NCBI RefSeq assembly: GCF_001559595.1
Contig: NZ_LNTY01000034.1
Location: 310,001-374,000, forward strand
Length of the DNA stretch: 64,000 nucleotides
Reading direction: 5' to 3'
From: Enterovibrio coralii
Lineage (GTDB): Bacteria; Pseudomonadota; Gammaproteobacteria; Enterobacterales; Vibrionaceae
Positions 38,792 to 46,620 of this stretch are shown piece after piece. Both the position numbers and the translations under genes were made by a program. Under the pieces are notes generated by a model. That model was given only the letters and a program-made list of their open reading frames with translations, made no database searches and was not told the origin of the DNA. The first letter of the stretch is position 1. Each line of letters starts with the position of its first letter.

Positions 38792-39603
38792 TAGCCTGCA
38801 TCCGCGACAAAGAGTTGTTGTCCGTTCACTTTAAAGTTGTCGATAAGGGCTTGTGCTCTGTCGGCGACGAGCCAGTCGCTCAATGCTTTGGCGCCTTTAA
38901 AGTTCAGGTCAGGATAGCGAGCTGGGTTGATAAGGATGACTTGGTAAGGGTTGAACAATCGCTTGTCGCCCTCAACCAGCACGTCCAAATCCAATTTACT
39001 TTGATACGCCAACCAGGTGCCTCGGTCGGTGAGTGTATAGCCCAATAGTTCGTTCGCCATGGTAAGTGTGGGCCCCATGCCTTGGCCGACGGCTTTGTAG
39101 TGGCTGAATGTAGGCTCAACACCAGACGCTTTCCAAAGCAGCAGCTCTTTTTTGTGGGTGCCAGAATCATCACCGCGTGACACAAACTCGCTGTCTGCTA
39201 ACGCCACTTTTTTTAATGCTTCGGCAATGTCTTTGCTGCCCTTGACCTTGGCCGGATCTGAGGTTGGACCGACCAAAACGAAGTCGTTATACATCAGTGC
39301 TCTTGGCATCACACCGAACCCTTTTTGAACAAACGTGGCTTCCGCATTCGGTGCGTGTGTCATCACCAAATCCACATCGCCGTTTTCACCCATTCTGAGT
39401 GCTTTACCTGTACCTGCTGCCATCACCTGCACGTCGTATCCGGTGTCTTTTTTAAACTCTGGAAGCAGAAAACTCAGCAAGCCAGAGTGGTAGGTGCTTG
39501 TGGTCGTTGCCAAACGAACGACGTCTGCTGCATTGCTGACGGCGGAGAATGTGAGCGCAATAGCCAAAAGAAAAGGTGTTTTCATTTTTTTTATGGAGGT
39601 CAT
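38791..39603 (-). CDS. tupA: Tungstate-type ABC transporter, periplasmic binding protein
   Basis: Periplasmic receptor for tungstate (possibly also molybdate). 270 residues from M at 39603, which has AGGAAGA seven bases upstream; the longer frame to 39639 is less likely. Signal peptide about residues 1-26 (KTPFLLAIALTFSAVSNA). The mature protein begins ADVVRLATTTSTYHSGLL, and the TTTST stretch is the oxyanion loop found in TupA. First gene of tupABC-mobA-mobB/moeA, with a sigma54 promoter at 39691-39706. The choice of W over Mo is by family resemblance, not proven. Confidence 0.9.
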   Translation of the reverse strand: MTSIKKMKTPFLLAIALTFSAVSNAADVVRLATTTSTYHSGLLSFLLPEFKKDTGYDVQVMAAGTGKALRMGENGDVDLVMTHAPNAEATFVQKGFGVMPRALMYNDFVLVGPTSDPAKVKGSKDIAEALKKVALADSEFVSRGDDSGTHKKELLLWKASGVEPTFSHYKAVGQGMGPTLTMANELLGYTLTDRGTWLAYQSKLDLDVLVEGDKRLFNPYQVILINPARYPDLNFKGAKALSDWLVADRAQALIDNFKVNGQQLFVADAG

Positions 39604-39690
39604 TGAGTCTTCCTGACATTGATTTCGTTGTTGTTCCATCCCCTAGTTGGAACGCGTGGTTTACCGGAGTAATTCCTTGCTAGAGGACTT

Positions 39691-39706
39691 AGCAACAAAA
39701 ATGCCA
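39691..39706 (-). promoter_or_regulatory. Sigma54 promoter of the tupABC-mobA-mobB/moeA operon
   Basis: On the minus strand TGGCATTTTTGTTGCT matches the -24/-12 consensus TGGCACGNNNNTTGCT at all key bases: GG and GC are exactly ten bases apart. The expected start site is near 39680, about 77 bases before tupA. An enhancer-like palindrome lies about 120 bases upstream (39822-39838). Confidence 0.82.
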
Positions 39707-39821
39707 TATTTTTAACATGTCTATTTTCATTTTTATCGTATTGATTTTAAACAATATGTTTGCATGAATAACATGGGTTAGTGGTTGATTACCTTGCAAA
39801 AGTGATGGTTAAAAATTGGAC

Positions 39822-39838
39822 TGGGACAAAATGTCTCA
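39822..39838. promoter_or_regulatory. Enhancer-type palindrome (copy 1) between tupA and the response regulator
   Basis: TGGGACAAAATGTCTCA, an inverted repeat GGGACA-N3-TGTCTC. An identical 17-base copy occurs 6.5 kb away at 46351-46367, also upstream of a sigma54 promoter. Likely binding site of the sigma54 response regulator encoded at 39879. Here it is correctly placed to activate the divergent tup promoter and could also autoregulate the regulator gene. Confidence 0.75.
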
Positions 39839-39878
39839 TGTAAGATAAATGTTAATTTCAGCAAGGGTTTGTCATGCA

Positions 39879-41261
39879 ATGAAGGATGCACTGCAGCAAT
39901 TTGGGTTCTCTGCGCTGGTGGTTGATGATGAGCCAGGTATGCGGACGATTCTTAACAAAGCACTGTCGAAAAAGCTCACGCAAGTTGAGACAGCGTCTTC
40001 GCTGGAAGAGGCGGAAGCCCTTCGAAAGCGAAACCATTTTGATCTTTTGATTGTTGATATCAATCTGCCAGGGCGTTCTGGCATTGATTGGCATGAAGCC
40101 TTTAACGATGAGTCACGCCGCAGTGACATCATTTTCATGACCGGATTTGCTGAGCTTGAAACCGCCATTAAAGCCCTTCGCGCCGGTGCGTCAGACTTCA
40201 TTCTCAAGCCCTTTAATCTTGAGCAGATGCTGCAATCTGTCCAACGCTGCCTTGATAAGCGCATGATGGAAAGGCGGAATGTGGCTCTTCAACGCGACGT
40301 CGCCCGATCTTTCCCCGTTGATATCATTGGCACTGCGCCAAAAACAGAAGCGATGAGAGAGATGATTGCTCGTCTTGCGCCGTCGCCTGCTGCGGTATTG
40401 ATTGAGGGCGAGTCAGGCACAGGGAAAGAGCTGGTGGCGCGTGCACTGCATTCGCTGAGCGCACGCAGTGGCCCTTTTGTCCCGTTAAACTGTGGCGCGA
40501 TAGCCCCTGAATTGCTTGAAAGTGAGCTTTTTGGCCATGTTTCAGGTGCATTCACAGGAGCGAGAAAAAGCAAAGACGGCTTGTTCCGTGTGGCAGATAA
40601 AGGCACTTTGTTTTTAGATGAAATCGGCGAGATGCCTTTGTCCATGCAGGCGTCACTGCTAAGAACGTTGGAGCAGCAAACTATTCGTCCTGTAGGCGCG
40701 GAGCGAGAAGTGAACGTGGATGTTCGCATCGTCGCCGCGACGAACCGAAGTCTCCAAGAGGAAGTCGAGGCGGGGCGGTTTAGAAAAGATCTGTTTTACC
40801 GCTTAAACGTCTTGTCTGTTGAGCTCCCGCCGCTTCGAGAGCGCATTGAAGATATCGGGCTTCTTCTCAATCATTTCTCTGAGGTGCTTTCCAGAGACAT
40901 GGGCTTAAAACCTGTGGTGTGGTCAGATGCTGAAATATTCGCCATGCAGCAATATGACTGGCCGGGTAACATCCGCGAACTGAAAAATACGGTTGAACGA
41001 GCAGTCTTGTTAGGCAAGCCAGATTTGGGGCATTGGCTCGGTGAGCAACCTTCGCAAGCAATCTCGCATTCCCTTGAGAGCCAACCGGACTCGCTCACTG
41101 ACGGTGGCTATCCTTTAGGTTGGGCATTGAAAGACGTAGAGCGCGCCCACATCGAAAAAGTGGTAGCGGCGAACGAAGGGAACAAGTCAGCGGCGGCACG
41201 CCAGTTGGGGGTCGCAAGGAAAACCCTCGAACGTAAATTCAAAGATTGGCTTTACGAGTAG
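39879..41261 (+). CDS. Sigma54-dependent response regulator
   Basis: A 460-residue NtrC-type activator. Receiver domain residues 12-125 with acidic pair DD at 16-17 and phosphoacceptor D60 (LLIVDINLPG). AAA+ domain with Walker A GESGTGKE (177-184), the sigma54-contacting GAFTGA loop (223-228) and FLDEIGEMP. The C-terminal Fis-type HTH reads NKSAAARQLGVARKTLERKF. I start at ATG 39879 with AAGGG upstream; the frame is open to 39849. The kinase gene follows 23 bases later. Four sigma54 promoters in the surrounding 7 kb make it the probable regulator of tungstate uptake and formate dehydrogenase. Confidence 0.93.
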   Translation: MKDALQQFGFSALVVDDEPGMRTILNKALSKKLTQVETASSLEEAEALRKRNHFDLLIVDINLPGRSGIDWHEAFNDESRRSDIIFMTGFAELETAIKALRAGASDFILKPFNLEQMLQSVQRCLDKRMMERRNVALQRDVARSFPVDIIGTAPKTEAMREMIARLAPSPAAVLIEGESGTGKELVARALHSLSARSGPFVPLNCGAIAPELLESELFGHVSGAFTGARKSKDGLFRVADKGTLFLDEIGEMPLSMQASLLRTLEQQTIRPVGAEREVNVDVRIVAATNRSLQEEVEAGRFRKDLFYRLNVLSVELPPLRERIEDIGLLLNHFSEVLSRDMGLKPVVWSDAEIFAMQQYDWPGNIRELKNTVERAVLLGKPDLGHWLGEQPSQAISHSLESQPDSLTDGGYPLGWALKDVERAHIEKVVAANEGNKSAAARQLGVARKTLERKFKDWLYE

Positions 41262-41284
41262 GCAAACGGTAGGGGCGAGTAGGG

Positions 41285-43318
41285 ATGAAGCTAATCCATA
41301 AATGGCGTCAGCGACTTCGCACTATGGTGCGTTACCGCCTTCTCGCTTTAACGTCCGTGCCAATCATCCTTACCTTGTTGGTGCTAATGGCACTGACTGT
41401 TTATTGGACACTTGCTTATACGTGGCAAAGTGCGCTGGCCGGCGTGCGTGCTGACCTCGCGGTTGCCAGTAACAGTATGGAAGTGCTTCAGCGCGAGCAG
41501 CGCAGTCAGCTTCATGCCATTGCCGATTCTTTCGATTTTCAAAACCAAATCCGTCAGCAAAACCCAGATATCCTAGCGTGGGCACAGTCGCGTGCGGATA
41601 AGTACGGCGTGGATTTTCTTGCCGTATATTCCGCAGATGACATTGAACGGCTCCCGCTTGCGTTAAGACAACCTCTACTCGAAGGCCGGGAGCGCACATT
41701 TTTCCAAGTGATGTCATCGGTTGAAATGGACGCCCTGTTGCCCGATTTGTCCTCGCAAGCAGAAATCATGTTGCGCAATGAAAACCGCGTTGAAACGCGC
41801 GGTTTGATCAGCCGAAGTTTGCTTCCTTTGTTTGACGAAAACGACAACCTTGAGTGGATTGTCGATGGCGGTATCTTGCTGAACAACAGTACCGAGTTGG
41901 TTGATGGCATTCGTGATTTGGTGTTTCCTGCGGGCACGTTGCCGGAGTCGAGCGTCGGGACGGTGACGCTGTTTATGGACGATATCCGCGTCAGTACCAA
42001 TGTGCCGCTAGATAGCAGTAATAAACAGGGGCGCGCTATCGGTACCCGTGTGTCCGACGAAGTGCGTGAAACCGTTTTGATTCAAGGCGATGAGTGGGTC
42101 AATCGCGCCTTTGTATATAACGCTTGGTATATTTCAGCCTATAAACCGATTCGCGACTTCAACAACAACGTGATTGGCATGCTCTATACCGGCTATCTGG
42201 AATGGCCGCTGATAAGCCAGTATCTGACCAACATTGTAGAGCTTGGCGTCGGCATATTGCTCACGCTTTTAGTATCCGGTTTTATTGTGTATCGCGGGTC
42301 AAAAGATCTGTTTCGTCCGATCGAAAAAATCCACCGTGTGGTGCGCTTGGTAAGGTTTGAACAAGACGCAAGGATCGGCAAGCTTGGGCTGGATCCCGAA
42401 CATGAGCTCGCGATCCTCGCACGGCAATTCGACACCATGCTGGATCAGCTTAAACATCAAAACGAAGCCATTCGCCAGAATGCGCAGGAGCTGGAAGACA
42501 AGGTTAAAAAGCGTACTGAAAGCCTGCATGAGAAAACGGCATTGCTCGAACAGAACATCAAATTGCTCGAACAAACTCGGAACAAACTCTTGCTCAATGA
42601 AAAACTTGCGGCACTCGGGGAGCTCACCGCGGGTATTGCACATGAAATCAATAACCCGACGGCGGTCATTCTCGGCAATATCGAATTGATGGAATACGAG
42701 TTGGGCAAGAACGCAGATTTGGTGTCTGAAGAGCTGACTGCGGTGTTAGAGCAGATTGACCGCATCAGAAACATCACTCGTAGCTTGCTGCAATACAGCC
42801 GCCAAGGCGGAGTGCAAGATCAAATCACATGGCAACACGTGAACCCAGTGATAGAAGAAAGCGTCACCCTTGTTCGTTCGGGGATGAAAAAGCACGATGT
42901 TGAAGTGATTACCGAGTTGGATGCCAAATGCAGCGTGGAAATCAATCGCCACCAGTTATTGCAAGTCTTGGTCAATCTCCAAATGAACGGCATTCATGCG
43001 ATGAATGATGAGGGTACCTTGATTGTGCGCTCGGAAGATTGGCTGGATGAAACAGGTAATACGATGGGCGCAAAAATCTCGGTGCAGGATTTTGGTTGCG
43101 GGATTGCCAATGAAAACCTCACCAAAATATTCGACCCATTTTTTACCACGCGCCGCTCGGGCACTGGACTTGGCCTCTCGGTTACCCAAGGCATTGTTAG
43201 CGGGTTAGGCGGCGAGATCAAAGTGGATTCTGAGATTGGGAAAGGCACGACGTTTACCCTTTATCTCAGAGACAAAATTCAAAGTGACAACATTGCCTCG
43301 CTGAAAGTGGTGGAGTAA
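41285..43318 (+). CDS. Membrane sensor histidine kinase
   Basis: A 677-residue kinase paired with the upstream response regulator. A first helix (LLALTSVPIILTLLVLMALTVYWTLAY, about 19-45) and a second one at about 320-337 (LGVGILLTLLVSGFIVYRG) flank a roughly 275-residue periplasmic domain that looks Cache-like. HAMP and a coiled-coil follow, then HisKA with H453 in GIAHEINNP and the HATPase boxes NLQMNGIHAM, DFGCGI and TGLGLSVTQG. The stimulus is unknown; location suggests formate, an electron acceptor or an oxyanion. Confidence 0.93.
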   Translation: MKLIHKWRQRLRTMVRYRLLALTSVPIILTLLVLMALTVYWTLAYTWQSALAGVRADLAVASNSMEVLQREQRSQLHAIADSFDFQNQIRQQNPDILAWAQSRADKYGVDFLAVYSADDIERLPLALRQPLLEGRERTFFQVMSSVEMDALLPDLSSQAEIMLRNENRVETRGLISRSLLPLFDENDNLEWIVDGGILLNNSTELVDGIRDLVFPAGTLPESSVGTVTLFMDDIRVSTNVPLDSSNKQGRAIGTRVSDEVRETVLIQGDEWVNRAFVYNAWYISAYKPIRDFNNNVIGMLYTGYLEWPLISQYLTNIVELGVGILLTLLVSGFIVYRGSKDLFRPIEKIHRVVRLVRFEQDARIGKLGLDPEHELAILARQFDTMLDQLKHQNEAIRQNAQELEDKVKKRTESLHEKTALLEQNIKLLEQTRNKLLLNEKLAALGELTAGIAHEINNPTAVILGNIELMEYELGKNADLVSEELTAVLEQIDRIRNITRSLLQYSRQGGVQDQITWQHVNPVIEESVTLVRSGMKKHDVEVITELDAKCSVEINRHQLLQVLVNLQMNGIHAMNDEGTLIVRSEDWLDETGNTMGAKISVQDFGCGIANENLTKIFDPFFTTRRSGTGLGLSVTQGIVSGLGGEIKVDSEIGKGTTFTLYLRDKIQSDNIASLKVVE

Positions 43319-43338
43319 CTGTTTCGCGGGGTTCTGGG

Positions 43339-44241
43339 TTACTGGCTCCCTGACCACACTTGTTTGCCTGCATGCTGGAAGTCATAACCGCCGAATTGCT
43401 CACTTTTCTTCAGTGTTTCCGGTTCGTCCAAGTGGTGGATGACTTGTTGAACGAGCGCGCGAAAGAAGATGTTTTTGGGAATCACCAACTCAAATGCTTC
43501 GTCAGCGACTGCATGAAAAGACAGCCCGAACTCGCCAGCGGCACTCTTGCTGCCAAAGCCAATATCCGCCGCACCGCGTGCGATTGCTGACCCTAACTCC
43601 CGTTCACTTAAGCAGGTTTCCACCACGTTTAACATGTCGTGAGTTTTCCCGTTTCGGAACAGCCATTCTTCCATCGCGCGAGCACTACCAGCACCTTCTT
43701 GTCTGCCCACCCACCGCCAATCATTGCTGATGAAATGGTGCGGGTCGTTAAGGTGTTCGGCGAGATCGGGACGCACAATCAAGCCTTGCTGGCGCTGAAA
43801 GGCATGAAGCAATACCCAGTTTTTGTGCCCTGTGTATTGTTGAAGTAACGCTGGGTGTCGAAGCCGCGCTTCCTCCGCGGTACCCCAGTGAATAGCACAC
43901 ATGTCGACGTGGCCTTTTTCAAGCATTGAAAGCCCTTGCTTGGTGCCTGTCGCGGTATAGCCGACCAGCGCGGTACTTCCCAGAGCAGACGCCATTTTGC
44001 CAACAATGTGCTGGAGTAACGGGTCATCGGAGCCCGCTATCAAGAGGCGGTCATTGAACACACCATTGTGGCTAGATTCCAGCAGCCAACGGTCAAGCAA
44101 GCTTTTAGGAAACAGCCATTTTCCGGTGACTTTCGTCGCGGGGAGAACACCGTCATTGGCTAAGCTGTACACTTTCTTCTCGTTTAAATCGAGATACTCG
44201 GCCACCTGACGCGCATTCATGAATTCAGGGAAATCACTCAT
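43339..44241 (-). CDS. Excisionase-type HTH protein with PBP-like domain
   Basis: A 300-residue cytosolic regulator. Residues about 5-55 are a MerR/excisionase-like HTH_17 (MNARQVAEYLDLNEKKVYSLANDGVLPATKVTGKWLFPKSLLDRWL). The remainder is a PBP-like domain related to periplasmic oxyanion receptors (LLIAGSDDPLLQHIVGKMASALG, GHVDMCAIHWG, GLIVRPDLAEHL, GRQEGAGSA). No signal peptide. Proteins of this make-up are found with molybdenum-cofactor and formate dehydrogenase genes, so I infer that it senses molybdate, tungstate or cofactor. It overlaps fdhD and is co-transcribed with it. Confidence 0.85.
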   Translation of the reverse strand: MSDFPEFMNARQVAEYLDLNEKKVYSLANDGVLPATKVTGKWLFPKSLLDRWLLESSHNGVFNDRLLIAGSDDPLLQHIVGKMASALGSTALVGYTATGTKQGLSMLEKGHVDMCAIHWGTAEEARLRHPALLQQYTGHKNWVLLHAFQRQQGLIVRPDLAEHLNDPHHFISNDWRWVGRQEGAGSARAMEEWLFRNGKTHDMLNVVETCLSERELGSAIARGAADIGFGSKSAAGEFGLSFHAVADEAFELVIPKNIFFRALVQQVIHHLDEPETLKKSEQFGGYDFQHAGKQVWSGSQ

Positions 44242-45079
44242 GTTCTTTGCCTGCGGCCACTTTGCTTTTTACATCAAACTCGATGTTTTCAGCGCCGTTA
44301 AACACCTGAAAACGATGGCCTTTAGCGCGAGCAATCATGGTGATGCCAAGTTGCTTGGCAAGATCAAAGCCCATCTGAGTGACGCCAGACCGTGAGAGCA
44401 AAACAGGAATTCCCATTTGTGCCACTTTAATCACCATTTCAGAGGTAAGGCGTCCTGTGGTGTAAAAGACTTTATCGCCACCCGTTTCGCCCTCTAACCA
44501 CATTTCGCCCGTGAGCGTATCAACCGCATTGTGCCTGCCAATGTCTTCGACAAACGAGAGGATTTCCGTGCCGCGGCAGACTGCACAGCCATGCACTGCG
44601 CCAGCTGCTTTGTAGGTATCGTTATGATGTGTGAGAGCTTCAAGAAGCCCATACAACATGGATTGTTTGATGTGAGGTGTTGGCAGCTTTAGCTCTTCAA
44701 GGCGTTTCATCACGTTGCCAAACATGGTGCCTTGACCGCACCCAGAGGTCACCGTTTTCTGCGAAAGGGTCTCATCGATGCTTTCGTTTTCTTCATTGGT
44801 CACGACCGCCGCAGATTGGGTTTCCCAATCGATGATTACTGAGTCGAGCGCATCAGCATCGTTGATCAGTCCTTGGTTTTTCAGATATCCCAACACCAGC
44901 ATCTCAGGACGTGCGCCTAAGGTCATCAGGGTGACAATCTCGCGCCAGTTAAGGTACACGGTCAGCGCACGTTCACAGGCAATCTGTTTGGTTAGCGGCT
45001 CGCCATATTCGTCATAGACAGTGACATCAATGGTTTGTGGCACTTCTTCCTGCGTTTTAATCACTTTCGGTTGGGTCAT
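44234..45079 (-). CDS. fdhD: Formate dehydrogenase sulfurtransferase FdhD
   Basis: Transfers sulfur from IscS to the bis-MGD cofactor, needed for formate dehydrogenase activity. 281 residues with VTSGCGQGTMFG (C114), VHGCAVCRGTEI, FVEDIGRHNAVDTLTG, and TTGRLTSEMVIK. Where many FdhD proteins have a CxxC, here only the first cysteine of the SGCGQG stretch is seen. First gene of an fdhD-HTH/PBP unit, with a sigma54 promoter at 45120-45135 and a leader of about 30 bases. Confidence 0.95.
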   Translation of the reverse strand: MTQPKVIKTQEEVPQTIDVTVYDEYGEPLTKQIACERALTVYLNWREIVTLMTLGARPEMLVLGYLKNQGLINDADALDSVIIDWETQSAAVVTNEENESIDETLSQKTVTSGCGQGTMFGNVMKRLEELKLPTPHIKQSMLYGLLEALTHHNDTYKAAGAVHGCAVCRGTEILSFVEDIGRHNAVDTLTGEMWLEGETGGDKVFYTTGRLTSEMVIKVAQMGIPVLLSRSGVTQMGFDLAKQLGITMIARAKGHRFQVFNGAENIEFDVKSKVAAGKEHE

Positions 45080-45119
45080 GTCCCCGGCGTCCTTTACGTC
45101 TCGTTATAGAATGCGGCGA

Positions 45120-45135
45120 AGCAATTCCTGTTCCA
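45120..45135 (-). promoter_or_regulatory. Sigma54 promoter of fdhD
   Basis: On the minus strand TGGAACAGGAATTGCT keeps the -24 GG and -12 GC ten bases apart and the full TTGCT box. The predicted start is near 45109, 30 bases before fdhD. Confidence 0.75.
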
Positions 45136-45147
45136 GCCTTCCGTCGG

Positions 45148-45163
45148 TGGTATGTGTTTTGCT
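45148..45163 (+). promoter_or_regulatory. Sigma54 promoter of the DUF3305-DUF3306 genes
   Basis: TGGTATGTGTTTTGCT keeps GG and GC ten bases apart, with the -12 TTGCT intact. It is divergent from the fdhD promoter, with 12 bases between. The predicted start is near 45174, about 56 bases before the GTG start codon. Confidence 0.72.
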
Positions 45164-45229
45164 TTTTAGCTCTTTATTGAAACGCATCAATGGGCGGAAA
45201 ACAGCCCAACGACGTGCAAGGAGCAAGAC

Positions 45230-45685
45230 GTGACAGAAACCATAAAATCCCCGAACCATTGGCTTATTCAATACGAGCTCATTGATGAGGAAGTGCAGGT
45301 AGGCCGCTGGATGACAAACCGCAGAACCCTTGGGCGAGTGAATTTGCCCACCGACGAGAGCGAGTTGGAAGAAGGGCTACCATCACTGACGTTAACCCTC
45401 TACCGCGACGAGCGAACAGACTACCGATTTAACCTCAGCTCAAGCGACCCTCACCTGTTTTTTATCTTTGAAGTTAGGGAAGACGAAAGTGTTGTCCCGC
45501 TCAGAATATCCGCCTCTCAGACCGTCGCAGCGAGCCACCTTGATGGTGACTACTTAGTGCTGACCATCACCATCCCGTTAGCGGTTCAGGCATGGATGGA
45601 AGCCTTTATCGGACGCCATGGTGAGCTTATCGAACAGCCAAAGAAAAAGCGCAAGAAAGGCGCGGGGAGGGCGAGTGGCCGATAA
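45230..45685 (+). CDS. DUF3305 protein of the formate dehydrogenase cluster
   Basis: A 151-residue soluble protein starting at GTG 45230 with AAGGAG upstream. The core is beta-rich (VGRWMTNRRTLGRVNLP, LTLTLYRDERTDYRFNLSSSDPHLFFIFEV), and the tail is basic (KKKRKKGAGRASGR). DUF3305 genes sit beside DUF3306 and formate dehydrogenase genes in many proteobacteria; I treat it as a maturation or accessory factor, role unknown. The next gene starts inside its 3' end. Confidence 0.85.
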   Translation: MTETIKSPNHWLIQYELIDEEVQVGRWMTNRRTLGRVNLPTDESELEEGLPSLTLTLYRDERTDYRFNLSSSDPHLFFIFEVREDESVVPLRISASQTVAASHLDGDYLVLTITIPLAVQAWMEAFIGRHGELIEQPKKKRKKGAGRASGR

Positions 45686-46403
45686 GTCATTTCTTTCCCG
45701 CTGGTCTAAGCGAAAACTGGAGTCGGAAGAGCGAGAACAAGAGACAGAAGAGTTTGAAGAAACGGTGACTAGTGCGCCGGAACCTTCTGCTGAGAAGGAC
45801 GCGGAATGCCCTGCTGACGCACCTGAACTGGAGCAACCGGACAATGAGGAAGACGCTGAACCTGCATTGACCATGGAAGACGTTCATAAGCTCAAAGATG
45901 GGGATTCCGCGGCGGCATTTCTTGCCAAAGGCATCTCTGCCGAGGTGAAAAAAGCCGCCCTTAGAAAGCTATTTCAAGGGGAGGCTTACCATGTTCTTGA
46001 TGGCATGAATGACTACGATCTCGACTACTCCAAAGCGAAAAACCTTGCCCCCGAAGTAGCAGAAACCTTGCGCCATTGGACCAAAGAGAAGCTGAAAATC
46101 ACCAAGGACGAGCCAGAAGACATTGCGGTTTCTGATGAGGTAGAGACTGCCGAAGAATCATCACAATTGACACCAGAACAAGCTGAATCACACCAAGAAA
46201 TGCAAGCCTCCGAGGCTGAAGCAGACCAAGGTAACGTCACGTCCGAAGATGAGGTAACGAAAAGCGATGACGCTACGCAAACAGAAACCCCTGAAATAGG
46301 TGCGACAAAAAGTACCCATGAAGTAACAAGGGACATTTTGTCCGATGAGCTGGGACAAAATGTCTCAACTTCTCACGTTGATAAGAATTCGAACGGATCC
46401 TGA
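45675..46403 (+). CDS. DUF3306 protein of the formate dehydrogenase cluster
   Basis: A 242-residue acidic, probably partly disordered protein starting at GTG 45675 (VADKSFLSRWSKRKLES), with GGGGAGGG just upstream; it overlaps DUF3305 by 11 bases. The conserved core (KLKDGDSAAAFLAKGISAEVKKAALRKLFQGEAYHVLDGMNDYDLDYSK) marks DUF3306, followed by about 100 residues rich in Glu, Ser, Thr and Gln. Its last codons (T-R-D-I-L-S-D-E-L-G-Q-N-V-S) are written in DNA that also forms two enhancer palindromes for the next operon. Confidence 0.85.
   Translation: MADKSFLSRWSKRKLESEEREQETEEFEETVTSAPEPSAEKDAECPADAPELEQPDNEEDAEPALTMEDVHKLKDGDSAAAFLAKGISAEVKKAALRKLFQGEAYHVLDGMNDYDLDYSKAKNLAPEVAETLRHWTKEKLKITKDEPEDIAVSDEVETAEESSQLTPEQAESHQEMQASEAEADQGNVTSEDEVTKSDDATQTETPEIGATKSTHEVTRDILSDELGQNVSTSHVDKNSNGS
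46330..46344. promoter_or_regulatory. Enhancer-type palindrome (copy 2) inside the DUF3306 gene
   Basis: GGACA-TTT-TGTCC, a perfect 13-base palindrome at 46331-46343. Its centre lies 22 bases, two helical turns, from copy 3. Same half-sites as copy 1. Confidence 0.72.
46351..46367. promoter_or_regulatory. Enhancer-type palindrome (copy 3) inside the DUF3306 gene
   Basis: TGGGACAAAATGTCTCA, identical over 17 bases to copy 1 at 39822-39838. Its centre is about 78 bases upstream of the -24 element of the sigma54 promoter at 46436, a usual enhancer distance. Confidence 0.78.
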
Positions 46404-46435
46404 CTCCGTTTAGGTCATTTTTTTTCCTTCAATGC

Positions 46436-46451
46436 TGGTTCGCTACTTGCT
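46436..46451 (+). promoter_or_regulatory. Sigma54 promoter of the formate dehydrogenase operon
   Basis: TGGTTCGCTACTTGCT fits TGGCACGNNNNTTGCT at 14 of 16 positions, with GG and GC ten bases apart. The start is predicted near 46462, leaving a leader of about 160 bases before 46621. Two enhancer palindromes lie upstream. Confidence 0.85.
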
Positions 46452-46620
46452 GATAAGAGAAGGAGCTTATTACAAAGCCCGTTTTTCCAGCTTGATAGCA
46501 CTCACTGCTGACACGCTAACGGATTGAAAGTGAAGCCTTTAACAGCAGGGTTCCAGTGCACGCTTCTTAAGACGTCAACCATTCGCGTACAAGAGGGTGG
46601 TGACAACAAGGTGGAGATAC

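Noticed and set aside
39782-39797. TGGTTGATTACCTTGC as a sigma54 promoter for the response regulator gene
   Set aside because: GG and GC are eleven bases apart instead of ten, and the palindrome would lie downstream of it.
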